Under the pieces are notes generated by a model. It saw only the letters and a program-made list of their open reading frames with translations. It made no database searches and was not told the DNA's origin. A program made the position numbers and the translations under genes. Source: Oscheius sp. JU75 (Eukaryota; Nematoda; Chromadorea; Rhabditida; Rhabditidae). Taken from it: DNA of 64,000 bases. Every line of letters starts with the position of its first letter. The stretch's first letter is position 1. The stretch covers positions 6,262,001-6,326,000 of the forward strand of contig JASJZC010000001.1 of assembly GCA_037178855.1 (NCBI GenBank). The letters are read 5' to 3'. Of this stretch, positions 46,531 through 57,217 are shown in pieces.

Positions 46531-47997
46531 CCGAGCTCTATAGGCTACTGTAGTCGAATTGGGTTGCTTCTTGAACTAATTCTACACTTTTTATTGCTTC
46601 GAAACTATTGTCAAAAAAAGTTTTCTAAGCAATAACTTTTTTTAAATGTTTTACAAGCCTCTATATTTCGATTGTCCCTTCTTCCTGTGCGACCACATTG
46701 ATCGTCCGATCTCATTAGCCATTCCACACAAATGGTTTCCTCCCCTCGAGTCGACTCAAGGCTCTTGTCCTTTTCTTTGGAGAAAACCAAAGACTCAAAA
46801 AAGCAATGGAATCTTCCCCCGTTTCGGTCACACCTTGCCATCATCCGTGTTTATTCGAACTGTGATCAGGTTCCTTCGACTGATGACGGTGGTCGTGTTT
46901 TCCCTATGACAGATCTTCGTGATTTTCCATCAGTACAACTCTGTCAAAGTTTTTGTTACTTCTCAACCGAACTGTTTTTGAAGTCTTTTGGGCACATTTC
47001 CTTGTTTGGTAGGAATGTTATTCAAAAACAAGATTGTTCGCAAAACCAACAATTGCTTATACTCCTTTTTTCTGTTTTTTGGTGGCTGCTCCTGCCCCTC
47101 GGGCTCAAATACTCTCTCCGCCGGCGGCGAGTCTAGCAAGATCACAGCCAATTTGGACTCTCTTCTTGCCACAGAACCTCCTCCCGACTCTATTTTATGA
47201 ACGATATTCCTCGAGACAGTTGTTCCGTCCCCTTGATATTGAAGCCATTGTTCTAGAGCGAACAGACGTCCCAGTGAGTCATTCCTCTTTTCGCGTAGTA
47301 GTAGAAACGTAAAGGGTCTTCATTCTAACATTCTTTTTGTACCAAACAGTTTCTGCGCTCTGCTCTGTAAGTCGTCTGAACGGAAGAAGACTGCTGGATT
47401 TAAGTTATTGCTCTTTAAGTTATCTGTGACCGAAGAACGTGATGACCCGTTCCCAGTAATTATCAGAGTAGGCGATCTGACTGTTTTCACATTCCTATTC
47501 TCTATTCTCTTAGAACCAGTCCTTTTTTTCTTCTGCCGTTCTTCATGGAGCATAGCTTTCTCAGCTGATCCGTGTTCCATGGTCTCACAAACCTTATGAT
47601 CAAAACGGATTCTTTTGGGTCACATGTGGCCTATTCTCAGACTCTTCTGGACTGAGTGGGAGGTGCGAGACCGCGGTTTCTGACCATTCCCGTCATTGTT
47701 TTAACAGGCAGCCGTATCATTGGGTTCCCTGTTAACTTATTGAGACTCTCGTTCTCATGTCTAAACCCGCCAGAAGTCTTCTTGTAAGGATTTTTTGTTG
47801 TAGACACCCGGGTCGTTTTTGCACGCCTACAGGGTTTCTCCCACAATCCCCAATCCGGAACCGGTCTTTCGGCTTGTCTCAAAAGTCGTAGTCTCGTCCA
47901 ATATCCAATGTTTTCCCCTCTATTTCCCTCCAAAACGTCCCTTTATCATATCCTTTATGTCTTCCGGTTCAAGTTTACAGACGTGTCGCGCGCGCGA
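46531..47997. other. Intergenic, no gene seen
   Basis: About 1.5 kb, T-rich on the plus strand. The open frames overlap on both strands with no domain or consistent splice sites. The left end should contain the promoter of the minus-strand coiled-coil gene. Confidence 0.5.
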
Positions 47998-48150
47998 AGG
48001 TTATTCTTGTAGGACAAGGCTGTCCGTCATACTAAAACCCTCTATCACTTTTTCGGGCTATCTGCTGCAGAAGGGAAACCGTCTGCTTCCTGTGTCTTTC
48101 AAGAAAAGAGTTTTAGTGTGACGGACAGCCTCGTCCTACAAGAATAACCT
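47998..48150. mobile_element. Inverted-repeat element (MITE-like hairpin)
   Basis: Arms of 41 bases, 47998-48038 and 48110-48150, are reverse complements of each other with two mismatches, separated by 71 bases. Each outer end begins AGGTTATTCTTGTAGGAC. No coding capacity is present. It could be a miniature inverted-repeat transposon or a transcribed hairpin. I cannot identify a clear target-site duplication. Confidence 0.7.
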
Positions 48151-48590
48151 CTTCTTTCCTTACCAACTTTCTATCTAGTTCCGAGCATAACGGTATCTGC
48201 AGAAGAAGCCAAGTCTCCATCATCCTTCGAGTTAGCGAAAAACTGAAAAGACCGCGGTAAATGTCAATGTCATTCCCTCCAGACCAATTGGAACCGATCT
48301 GTGTTTTGTAATCGAGAGGGCGGAATGACCAGTTGTCCAAGTAAACTTTTCCTTCGAAGGGTGTCTTGTAGAATGTTTGACTTCCACCAAGAATAGTATA
48401 CCCATTGAAGCTTGTTTATTTGTTTTGTACTAAAAATACTAGTGTCTCTCTGCAAGGGGAACTACTGACTTCTGTCCCAGTATTGCTAGCTTCTTGACAG
48501 TGGCCACATTTTTCATACAGCGGCCAATCCATTCTATTAAAAAATACTAGTGTCTGTCTGTCCTTCCGTCTGTGTGTTGCCTCGGCGGAA

Positions 48591-48660
48591 GCAAAAAAAA
48601 AATGTTGGCGCGAGCTCGAACCCGGATCGTTCCAAACTGACACTGCGCCACGAATGCCAA
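48591..48660 (-). repeat. tRNA-derived SINE-like element
   Basis: On the minus strand GTGGCGCAGTGTCAGTTTGG (A-box-like) is followed by CCGGGTTCGAGCTC (B-box-like). TTGGC at one end pairs with GCCAA at the other. A 10-base A run on the plus strand borders the element at 48593-48602. The anticodon region is too short for a tRNA. Nearby, AAAATACTAGTGTCT occurs twice (about 48434 and 48541), which may mark another small repeat. Confidence 0.45.
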
Positions 48661-48929
48661 GGTGTGATATTCTGAACGCAAATCAACGTCTGTCTATATT
48701 ACTAGGCCCTATTTGGCCCGCGCGCCATTCTTGTATTACTCATACAGAAGAAATTATTTTTTGTTTTCAAGAGAATGACCCCCTGTTTTGTGTCCGTTTC
48801 CTACACCCGAGTCCACCTCTTTATGTCACTAATCCTCCGCATAATACACCAGAACACAATGACAGTTTTCCAGACGAGCCGGAACAGAGTCCATTCCTTC
48901 ATCAGAAGAAGAGACGTCGCCACCACGAG

Positions 48930-51669
48930 ATGACTACCGAACGTGGCCTAATTCAAAGCCTGAAGGCGTATCCGCCTTCGGTCTTTCTGATGCTTGGAAA
49001 TGAATTCTGTGAACGGTTCAGTTTCTACGGCATGAAAGCCATCCTGACTCTCTACTTCATCATTGAGCACCACTACTCGCCAAAGTGAGTCTCGGGGAAA
49101 CTGGTTGTGCTAAAAGCTAGAGGAATTGATCTTTTGTTCGGGCTTTCTGCTTGTGCTGACCTTCAACTGACATTAATTCGATTTGGTCCCAGTTACCCTA
49201 GAAATCGAGAGAATTTACGATCCTATTATTCCAGCCAAGCTACCTTCGTCTACCATGCATTTACATCACTCGCCTTCCTCTCACCCCTTCTCGGATCTCT
49301 CCTGGCCGATTCGTTTTTCGGAAAGTTCAAAGTCATCCTCTGGGGTTCTATCATCTACGTGGCCGGTCATGTCTTCCTCTCGTTCGGAGCCATTCCGAGT
49401 TTAGAGTACAGTGAGTTTTTTTTCTGAGTAGGAACTGGTTTCCTGGAAACCATTTTCTGCAGAATTCAAGGCCGCTTTTTTATAGTCTAGACAAGGAATC
49501 TTTTCAGCTACGAGGACAATCTTCGATTTTACGGGACTCTTCATCATCGCCATGGCCACAGGGGGTATCAAACCGTGCGTGTCTGCCTTCGCCGCCGATC
49601 AAGTGGGTTTACAAGAGAAAAGATAAACAGATGAGAAGAGTGGCCAGTTCCCCGACGGCCTTTGAAGGACATAGACCTGAAATGGGGAACTCTAACTCTG
49701 AGCGGAAACACTGAGCTCTTTTGCATAAGCGCATTGATAAAGGATCATTGAAAGTGCTGTTTGCTCGAAAATATCTTTCAACTTTCAGTTCCGTGAGCAT
49801 CAGGAGGACCTGCGCAGTCAATTCTTCAGTTTCTTCTACTTCGCTATCAACGGAGGCTCCTTGTTTGCCATCATCCTGACTCCCATTCTCCGTGGAAGAG
49901 TATCATGTCTCGGCTCACAATACTGTTTCCCCCTCGCCTTTGGCGTCCCCGGAGTTCTGATGGTCATGGCACTGTTGCTCTTCCTCTGCGGCTGGAAAAT
50001 CTACCGTGTTCAGCCTCCTAGCCAGGAAAATATCGCCTTTGAAGTCGTCGGCTGCATTTGGACTGGAGCCAAAAGATATCTCTTCGGGTCAGTCAAACAC
50101 GAAAGTTGTAAACAAAAAACTATGCAGAAAGTCCTCGAAGCCTGTCGGTCACTGGCTCGAGCGTGCTGCTCCTGACTATCCTCCTCATGTTATCAAGTCT
50201 GTTCGGTCTTTCTGCAAGGTGGCTTTAATCTTCGGGCCTCTTGTCTTCTTCTGGGCTCTTTTCGACCAACAAGGATCCACCTGGGTGCTCCAGGCCCGCC
50301 GTTTGAATGGCAGAATTGGCTGGGTTACTGTCCTTCCCGAACAGATCAACACTCTCAATCCTCTCATTGTTCTCATTACTGTCCCAGTCTTTGAAGCCTG
50401 GGTATATCCGGCTCTCCGAAAGGTAAACTTAATATCTTTCAAATATCACTTTCAATTTCAGGTCGTTCACATTACTCCCCTTCGGAAGATGGCTGTTGGA
50501 GGACTCCTGACGGCGCTAGCTTTCATGATGGCTGGCGTTCTTCAACTGAAAGTCAATGACACATTGGAGATTGCTCCGAAAGATGGCAACGTCTTTGTAC
50601 AAAATATCGGCAACTCGACCCATGTTGGCCATTTCCGACAGTTGGGCGGTAGTGAGCTGAGTGAGTAACTTGCCTTTGTAATTTCACTGCAAGAATGTTT
50701 GCAGAGCTTCAGTCAGGCCGTTCCGAGATCCCTGCCGGCGAATACAATATCGAAGCCAACGGTGATACCTTCCCTTTCAATCTATCCCAGCCTGGAATGG
50801 GATATGTAGCTGGAATCTACGACCATGATGGAAAGTCAGTAACTGCTTTCAGTCTAAGTAAACTCCATGCTTCAGATCTCAAGTCTCATTGTTCAAATAC
50901 AGTATCGAGAAGACTGAGAATGGTGCCTCGAGAATCTATGTTGTCGTTCCTTCGAGTCGCACGATGGGAAATCTGTTCGTGGTCAACTGGAAAGGCGAGG
51001 TTGTCAAAAAGTGTGATTTGATCTCTGGCAACCACGTGGACATTCTCCCTCCTCTGATTGGACAGCCTAAATACAAACTGTGGTTCGGTCCGAACTGTAA
51101 CGGAGTAGATTGCCCCCAGTCTGTCGAGTTCGAAGTTCAAATGGGCTCTGCTCATGTTCTTCACGTTCACGACGGAGTCTCTCAGGCTGATCTCTATGAA
51201 TTGGTGAGTCGTGAAAGCTCTTCAGCTGTGAGTACCATGTCTCCAGGTCCGTCCAAATACCGTCTCTATTCTTTGGGTCATCCCTCAATACATTGTCATC
51301 ACTCTCGGAGAAATCCACGTCTCTGTCACTGGTCTCGAGTTCGCCTACAGTCAATCGGCTCCGAACATGAAATCGGTGCTCCAAGCCCTCTGGTTGCTGA
51401 CAGTCTTTATGGGGAATCTGGTTGATATGGCGATCAGTGGCACCCACATCATTCCTGAACCAGCCACCGAGTTCTTCTTCTACGGAATGCTGATGGTTCT
51501 CGTCATGGGAATCTTCATTCTGATTGGTAAGTGATACTCCAGCAGGAGTATAGTGTCTCTTTCAGCTATGAGGTATACCTATGTGGAAGATGAGGAGATA
51601 GAGACCGAGCTAGGAGAGCCCCCATTGGAGCAAAAGGACAGACTGCCCACAGAAGATACTACTTGTTAG
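48930..51669 (+). CDS. pept-1: Proton-coupled oligopeptide transporter (SLC15/PEPT)
   Basis: A plasma-membrane proton symporter for di- and tripeptides, expected mostly in gut. ATG 48930 gives [18 protein letters not shown], just ahead of helix 1. The same frame is open upstream to ATG 48654, but that part crosses a tRNA-like repeat and is not transporter-like. Landmarks: [15 protein letters not shown] in helix 1 (ExxERFxYY-type proton site), [27 protein letters not shown], and [16 protein letters not shown]. The POT signature is [14 protein letters not shown], and [16 protein letters not shown] follows. The large extracellular loop between helices 9 and 10 is about 190 residues, as in animal [29 protein letters not shown] marks helix 10. 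The cytoplasmic end is acidic and stops at 51669. About ten exons, many introns around 40 bases. Confidence 0.93.
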
Positions 51670-51831
51670 AGAAATGAGCTTTAGACAACTCAAGTGATCT
51701 CATTCCATATTTCCTGGTTGAATTGATGTATTGAACATAAATCTGGAAGCTATTGTTCAGGTCTCAGAAACTTTCAAATAGTTTGCATTAGCTTGTTTAT
51801 GTGAAAGATCTCAACGTTTGCCTGATCATTA

Positions 51832-53048
51832 TCACTCAAAATGTTCCAATTTGGCATCTACTTCCCTCTTCTCCATCTTTGATTCCAACCTTCTGATTTC
51901 TTCTTCTTTCGCAAAGCTATACCTCTTCAAGTTCTCAATCTCACTGTCCAGATCATCCATTCTTCTCTGATGAAGACGCTGAAAAGTTGTATTGTTGTAA
52001 AGCGGGACTTACTCGGAAAACGTTGACATCCACACTGTCTAAGTGTTCTTTCTGCACAAACGATTCGATGGCGGACTCCTTTTCTTGGCGAAGAATGGTC
52101 AGTGTCTTCTCGGCTTTCATCAGCTGCTCACGAAAAAGTAGAATTCTTTCTATTGGATCGTCTGGCAAGACAGCCTCTTCTCTTTCGAGTGAACCAGAAT
52201 TGGTCATCGTAGCAGCATCACTTGCACCTTTAGATTTCCTGATAGACTGATGCTTAAGTCCAATCAAAGTGCTGAAAATTCCAATGTATTTTGTAGACAG
52301 AAGGCTATACCCATGTTCAGCCTTGACATGATCCTGCAAATCAGTATAAGGTCCCGGTCTCGTGGCTTGGTACAGACAAATCGGGCAGATTCTGGCTCCA
52401 TCCACTGTCTCGGAATGTTCCAGGACATGAGAGACGAACTTCTTTTGAGAGGAGCAGTTGGCAGCACAGATTGGACACGTGTATTCTGTTATCTTCCACA
52501 ACTTTAAAGGAACTTTTGGGTCGTCTTCGTTTGGAATCTCTGGTCGTAATGTAGAGCAGTTTCTTTTCAGGACTCACCACTGTCCGGAACAGGTTCGATA
52601 GCCTGAACAATGTGCTTCTCACTGTGTCCTTCCGGAATCTTTCCAGCCAAATAACAACTCCAACAGAGATCCAGATCCTCGCATTGGAGGCATTTTAACC
52701 TCCTCTCGTTACTATTCAACGTCTGGCAGCCATCACAGATCACGCCTAAAGGTGCTGTAAGAGCACGGAAGATGGACACAAACCAGCATAGACTCCTCTC
52801 GTGTCCGGACCTTTGGACGAACACGCCTGATCGTTGTCTTCTTCTGTGTACCTTGGACGTTTGCTTCTCTTCCGGAGACTGTAAGGAAGTCTATCGTCGG
52901 TCTGATCTGGCTCATTTTCTGGCTCTTTCTTTCGACTAAACTGGCGCCTTCTCGGACTGATCTCTTCCGATTCGGGTTCCTCTCTCTTATATAGGCTAAC
53001 ATCTGGTTTGATATCTTCTGAATCCTCGACTTCTTTCTTGATCTCCAT
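51832..53048 (-). CDS. kcmf-1: KCMF1-like ZZ and C2H2 zinc finger protein
   Basis: KCMF1 proteins are E3 ubiquitin-pathway factors that work with UBR4 (family knowledge). ATG 53048 opens an acidic/basic disordered region (KKEVEDSEDIKPD, YSLRKRSKRPRYTEED). The ZZ finger follows: VICDGCQTLNS, RRLKCLQCEDLDLCWSCY, ending with paired His (EGHSEKH). A Di19-type double C2H2 region comes next (YTCPICAANCSSQKKFVSHVLEH, ICPICLYQA, DLQDHVKAEHGY), then a C-terminal coiled coil rich in Glu, Lys and Arg. Unlike vertebrate KCMF1, the ZZ domain is not at the extreme N-terminus; about 90 extra residues precede it. Joining the first two exons in frame requires a 29-base intron (52755-52783). Stop at 51832. Confidence 0.8.
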
Positions 53049-54167
53049 ATCGAAAACTTGAAGTTTTAAAAACCGATAATCTTTCTGGATACGAGATGAG
53101 AACCAAGAAAAAAGTTTCGTAGAAAAGGGAACGTTTGAAAGTTGGCGTCAACCCAAACAGACCCGCTTTGCGTCACCTTCGACTACAGTAGCCCAATAAT
53201 ATGGAACTAATTAGGGAAGGAGTGGGATGAGCTAACTGTTCAGACATGAACTTGGTATGCGTAATCAGGTCCCGAGAAGTTAACCACCTAGGATTTCCTA
53301 CCGCCATAAAGAACCTATCTGCCCTTGCAGATAAAAAATGTGTCAGGACACACGAGACAGAACATCGTTCAGCTGATGACAAGGGATGACCATCTTCTCG
53401 TACTATGTGAAGGGGAGATACCGTCGAGACACAGCTGGGCTATATTTACGCCGCTGATCGCTGCCCTTTCGCCGTTGCACAGTCTCGTGGGCTCGCGTGC
53501 TATAAACTATTCGTCTTCGGTCTTCTTTCTCTCTCTCTTTTTTCTATCGATCCTGCAGCTACAGTTCTTGTTTTCTTCCGATTGAAGAGTTTGTAGTAAT
53601 GACAATAGATTCTGAATACAGCCCTTCCCGTAGTCAGTACTTTTCTCATGACTTATAGCTGTGCCAAGACCCAATGATTTAAGTAGTATGAACATTGTGC
53701 AGATAACAGTTTGTGAAATCCAAGACAGCCTTTCCCGTCACAGGAGCCTCTTCCCGTCTGTTTAATGAGGAGAGGGAGGGGGAGCTGCCAGGGACGCAGA
53801 GTCCACAACCTCCCCGAATGTTGCCTCCAGCCGATGGACTCTCTCTCTCGTTTACACGCGCTCTACTACGAATTCCCGCCAGCCGAAAATAGATCTGAGC
53901 ATTCAAATGGGTCTGTCTCTTTGGTTGCTTTCTTATAATTGAAATTTTGTGAATTCCCTTGGCTATTCTTCGTGATCGATAACAATTCTTCTATGTAATT
54001 CCGAACACATTTTCCTGCAAAAGAACCCGTTACTATTGACTTTTCCAGAGTGGCTCTGTTTATTTTCTCGCCAATCTGTGGATCTGCTTTTCTTCCGACT
54101 GTTGCCAGTAGTCAGCTTTCTTTTACTCTTCTCACACTTTTCATTTACCATCTTTCATTTTAGAAAA
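53049..54167. other. Intergenic, no gene seen
   Basis: About 1.1 kb between divergent genes (KCMF1-like to the left, LAT-type transporter to the right), so both promoters should lie here. No coding exon, RNA gene or repeat was recognised. A TTTCATTTTAG acceptor ends 4 bases before the transporter ATG. Confidence 0.5.
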
Positions 54168-56878
54168 ATGGCGGCAGGGGTTCGTCTCGAGCCGCGCATC
54201 TCACTCTTTTCGGGCTGTACTATCATCATCGGCGTGATTGTTGGTTCTGGTATATTCGTCTCTCCGAAAGGTGTACTCCTTGCGTCGGGCTCGGCTGGTC
54301 TTTCGATCGTCGTATGGCTAATCTCCGGCATCTTCTCCATGATCGGAGCCTTGTGCTATGCCGAGTTGGGCACGGCAATCCCGAAATCCGGTGGTGATTA
54401 CGCCTATATCTTGGAGGTAAGAGAGTGTTCCCACGTTCAGTAAAAATGATCTGGGTGTAATGATGACGGCACGCACGTGTCTCCTTCGAGATGTTTTTGG
54501 GGAATTGTAACAGCCGGGTAGATGAGCACTGATGACTCTTTGATGGATCGATTGGGCTCATGGTCTTTAGCCAATCTTATACTCTTTTCAGGCCCACGGC
54601 AAGTTGTGTGGATTCCTGTTCCTCTGGACCGTCTTGGTAATTGTCAACCCAACCTCCATAGCCGTAATCGCCCTCACATATGCTAACTACTCACTTAAAC
54701 CGTTCTTTCCCGACTGTGATGTCCCTCCAACTGCCGTTAATCTTCTAGCTGCCTGTATAATCGCCTTCCTTACCTTTGTGAACTGCTATGATGTCCGAGC
54801 TGCCACTCGAGCCAATGACGCCTTTTCGGTAACAAAGGTACTTGCCCTGGTTTCGATCATCGGATGTGGTATTGTTTGGCTCGGCATGGGTACGAATCTC
54901 CCCCAATTTTGCCCAAAAATGAACTTTAGGACACACAGAGTACTTGGAACGACCAGACGTTTTTGAGGGGACACAGACCAGCTTCCCAGCCTTATCTCTG
55001 GCCTTCTACTCGGGAGTTTTCTCCTTTTCTGGATGGAGCTATCTCAACTTTGTTACCGAGGAGCTGAAGGACCCGTACAGGTTGGTCAGAAATCACAGTA
55101 CATTACATTCTTTAATTGGGGTCATTGCAAGGCTCGTCTTCGTGGGTGGTGAAACAATAGAGAGTCTCAACAAACTGGTCTCGTCCATTTCATAGTATCC
55201 ACACTTAAATGGCACAGCCGTATGCGAGCTGAATGTAGAACCATTAGTGAAAGAACCTGCTCAAAAAGCACATCTCATGTTTTTCGCTATTTGTTCACCA
55301 GAGCGTTGAATACCTGACTCTAATCGACTCAAGACTAATCGGAGGAAAATGTAGGGGGAGAGTAGATGGTCACACAGACAATGTGATGGGAGCAAGAAAC
55401 TTTTCAGAAACCTCCCCCGTGCCATCTACATTTCTCTGCCAACGGTTACCTTCATTTACGTTTTGGTCAACGTCGCCTACTTTGCTGTGCTTTCAGTCGA
55501 CGAGATTCTAGATTCTAACGCTGTCGCTGTCACTTTCGCTGAAAAGGTTTTCCTATTCTCATCGTGTCAAATGGAAGTTTCAGATCATGGGCCCCTTCGC
55601 CCCGCTTATGCCTCTTTTCGTGGCAGCCAGCTGTGTCGGATCAGTGAACAGTCTTCTCTTTACCTGCTCTCGAATGTTCTTTTCTGGGGCAAGAGAAGGA
55701 CAACTGCCCGAACTTCTCTCGATGATCAGTATGAGGAATATGACCCCTGTTCCGTCTCTTCTCCTTCTCGGCGGTTCTTCTATTGCCATGCTGTTCTTCG
55801 GAAATGTCTACGTCCTGATCAACTATCTGGCCTTCGCAGAGTCCGTCATTTGTCTCGGCTCCGTCTCGGGACTCATCCGAATCAAGCTGAAGAATCCGGA
55901 CATGAAGACACCCATCAAGGTTGGTTCCTTTCTTACAAAAGCAGAATACGAGACATAAGAGATCCTTTTGAAACAAAGAGTAACCTTGGTGCATGTGTCT
56001 CTTGCATATTGCGTAGATGAAAATTTTGTTTACAATATGCTTTGATAGTTTTATGATACACGGACGACTTTGCCTAGTAGTTCCAGAATCTATTAAATTC
56101 TTAGTAATTAATTACTTTTTTGAATTTCAAAGCAATTGTTATAAACAGAATTCAGTTGCAAAACGCTCTAATGCAGTTTGCTTCGCCTACTGTAACCTAC
56201 TGTATCTGAGAGAAGCTGAAATTGTCGTCCGTGTATCATAAAAGAACCTATGCATCAACAAAGTGGCCAATGGTTTCAAAGTCGGTAAGGCGGCAAAACG
56301 ACCCTCCCAATAGCAAATTGGATTAATGGCTGAAGTCCTTCCAAATTTAGGTTCTTTTATGATACACGGACGACTGATAGGCCTAACTGCATCGGTACAT
56401 AAGCTTCCCCGCTCAATGCAAGCTGTTTTTTTTTTTTTGCATCAAAAAGGAGGGTAACCCGGATTAACGGGAGTAACAGACACTGTTCTTCTTCCATAGA
56501 ATACGAGACATCTTTTCAAGCCTAATTAGCAGCGACTTGATTTAAAAAGGATTGCAAAAGACAGATCTCTAGCTAACAATCTCTTTTCAGGTGCCGATGG
56601 TCGTGCCTATCTTCTTCGTCATCGCATCCATCTTCCTCCTCGTGCTGCCATTCTTCACCGAACCCAGTGAGCTCTTCGTCGGTCTGGCTATCATCCTCTC
56701 CGGGGTGCCCGTCTACTTCTTGTTCATCTGGCGCCAACCGCCCAATTGGTTGCATCGCCCCTGGAGTGAGTCAGAATGGGCGGGACAACGATCCTTGAAA
56801 ATTTCAGTTGCCTTCACTCGTTGGCTTCAAAAGCTGCTTATATGTGTTCCGGAGAGCTCTCCCCACGAGGAGTCTTAG
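54168..56878 (+). CDS. LAT-type amino acid transporter (SLC7 light chain)
   Basis: A 12-helix exchanger for neutral amino acids that normally pairs with a 4F2-type heavy chain. Exon 1 (54168-54416) gives [21 protein letters not shown], the substrate-binding GSGIF loop of helix 1, and [24 protein letters not shown], the LAT signature. Later exons give [59 protein letters not shown] and [29 protein letters not shown]. The last exon pair begins [13 protein letters not shown]. The heavy-chain-linked cysteine in the loop after helix 3 is plausibly the one in FFPDCDVPP. The protein is about 480 residues and ends at 56878. The intron 55920-56590 holds an inverted-repeat element and a copied piece of the downstream glutamate receptor gene. 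Confidence 0.93.
56049..56243. mobile_element. MITE-like element with 20-base terminal inverted repeats
   Basis: TTTTATGATACACGGACGAC at 56049-56068 is repeated as its exact reverse complement at 56224-56243. It lies in an intron of the LAT-type transporter. There is no coding capacity in the 195 bases. A third copy of the repeat sits at 56355-56374, and the second and third copies are perfect inverted repeats over 25 bases. Confidence 0.75.
56253..56351 (+). repeat. Copied fragment of the glutamate receptor gene
   Basis: These 99 bases match 57265-57364 with only a one-base deletion in a T run. The source comprises the last 32 bases of exon 1 of the glutamate receptor gene, its whole first intron (57297-57363) and one base of exon 2. 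The copy is in the same orientation, about 1 kb upstream, and is flanked by 25-base perfect inverted repeats at 56224-56248 and 56350-56374. It cannot encode receptor sequence in its present place, inside another gene's intron. Confidence 0.9.
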
Positions 56879-57217
56879 CCAGTTTGTTACGAGAGACGGT
56901 GCCTTGATCCTCATCAGATACTCGCCTTAAAAATATTCCTTTTGCTCAATAAAGTGTTCCCTTTTTGAAGGACGTGTATGAGGAGACATCTTCAGAGTAA
57001 TTACCATTGTTGCCGAGACTAATTAGCAGTTCTAGTTGTTAGCCAAAAAATGTTTCCGAGGGAAGTTTGAACCTTCACGTTCCAATGGTTTTCACTAGAC
57101 AAGACTCAGTATCCATCTCTTGCCTTCACTATCCTGATCCTTATCCTGTCTCTTTCAGCTCGAGCCGTAGCTTCTGTGGTCCTTGCGGCCCCCGGGCGCC
57201 AATTTCCGTCCTTGATT
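56879..57217. other. Intergenic gap with receptor leader
   Basis: This 339-base stretch holds AATAAA at about 56948, a probable polyadenylation signal for the LAT-type gene, and a CTCTTTCAG acceptor ending at 57158 that would lead the glutamate receptor 5' untranslated exon. No separate gene fits. Confidence 0.6.

Noticed and set aside
48654-48929. N-terminal extension of the peptide transporter
   Set aside because: Its start lies in a tRNA-like repeat and the added residues are not transporter-like; ATG 48930 sits just before helix 1.
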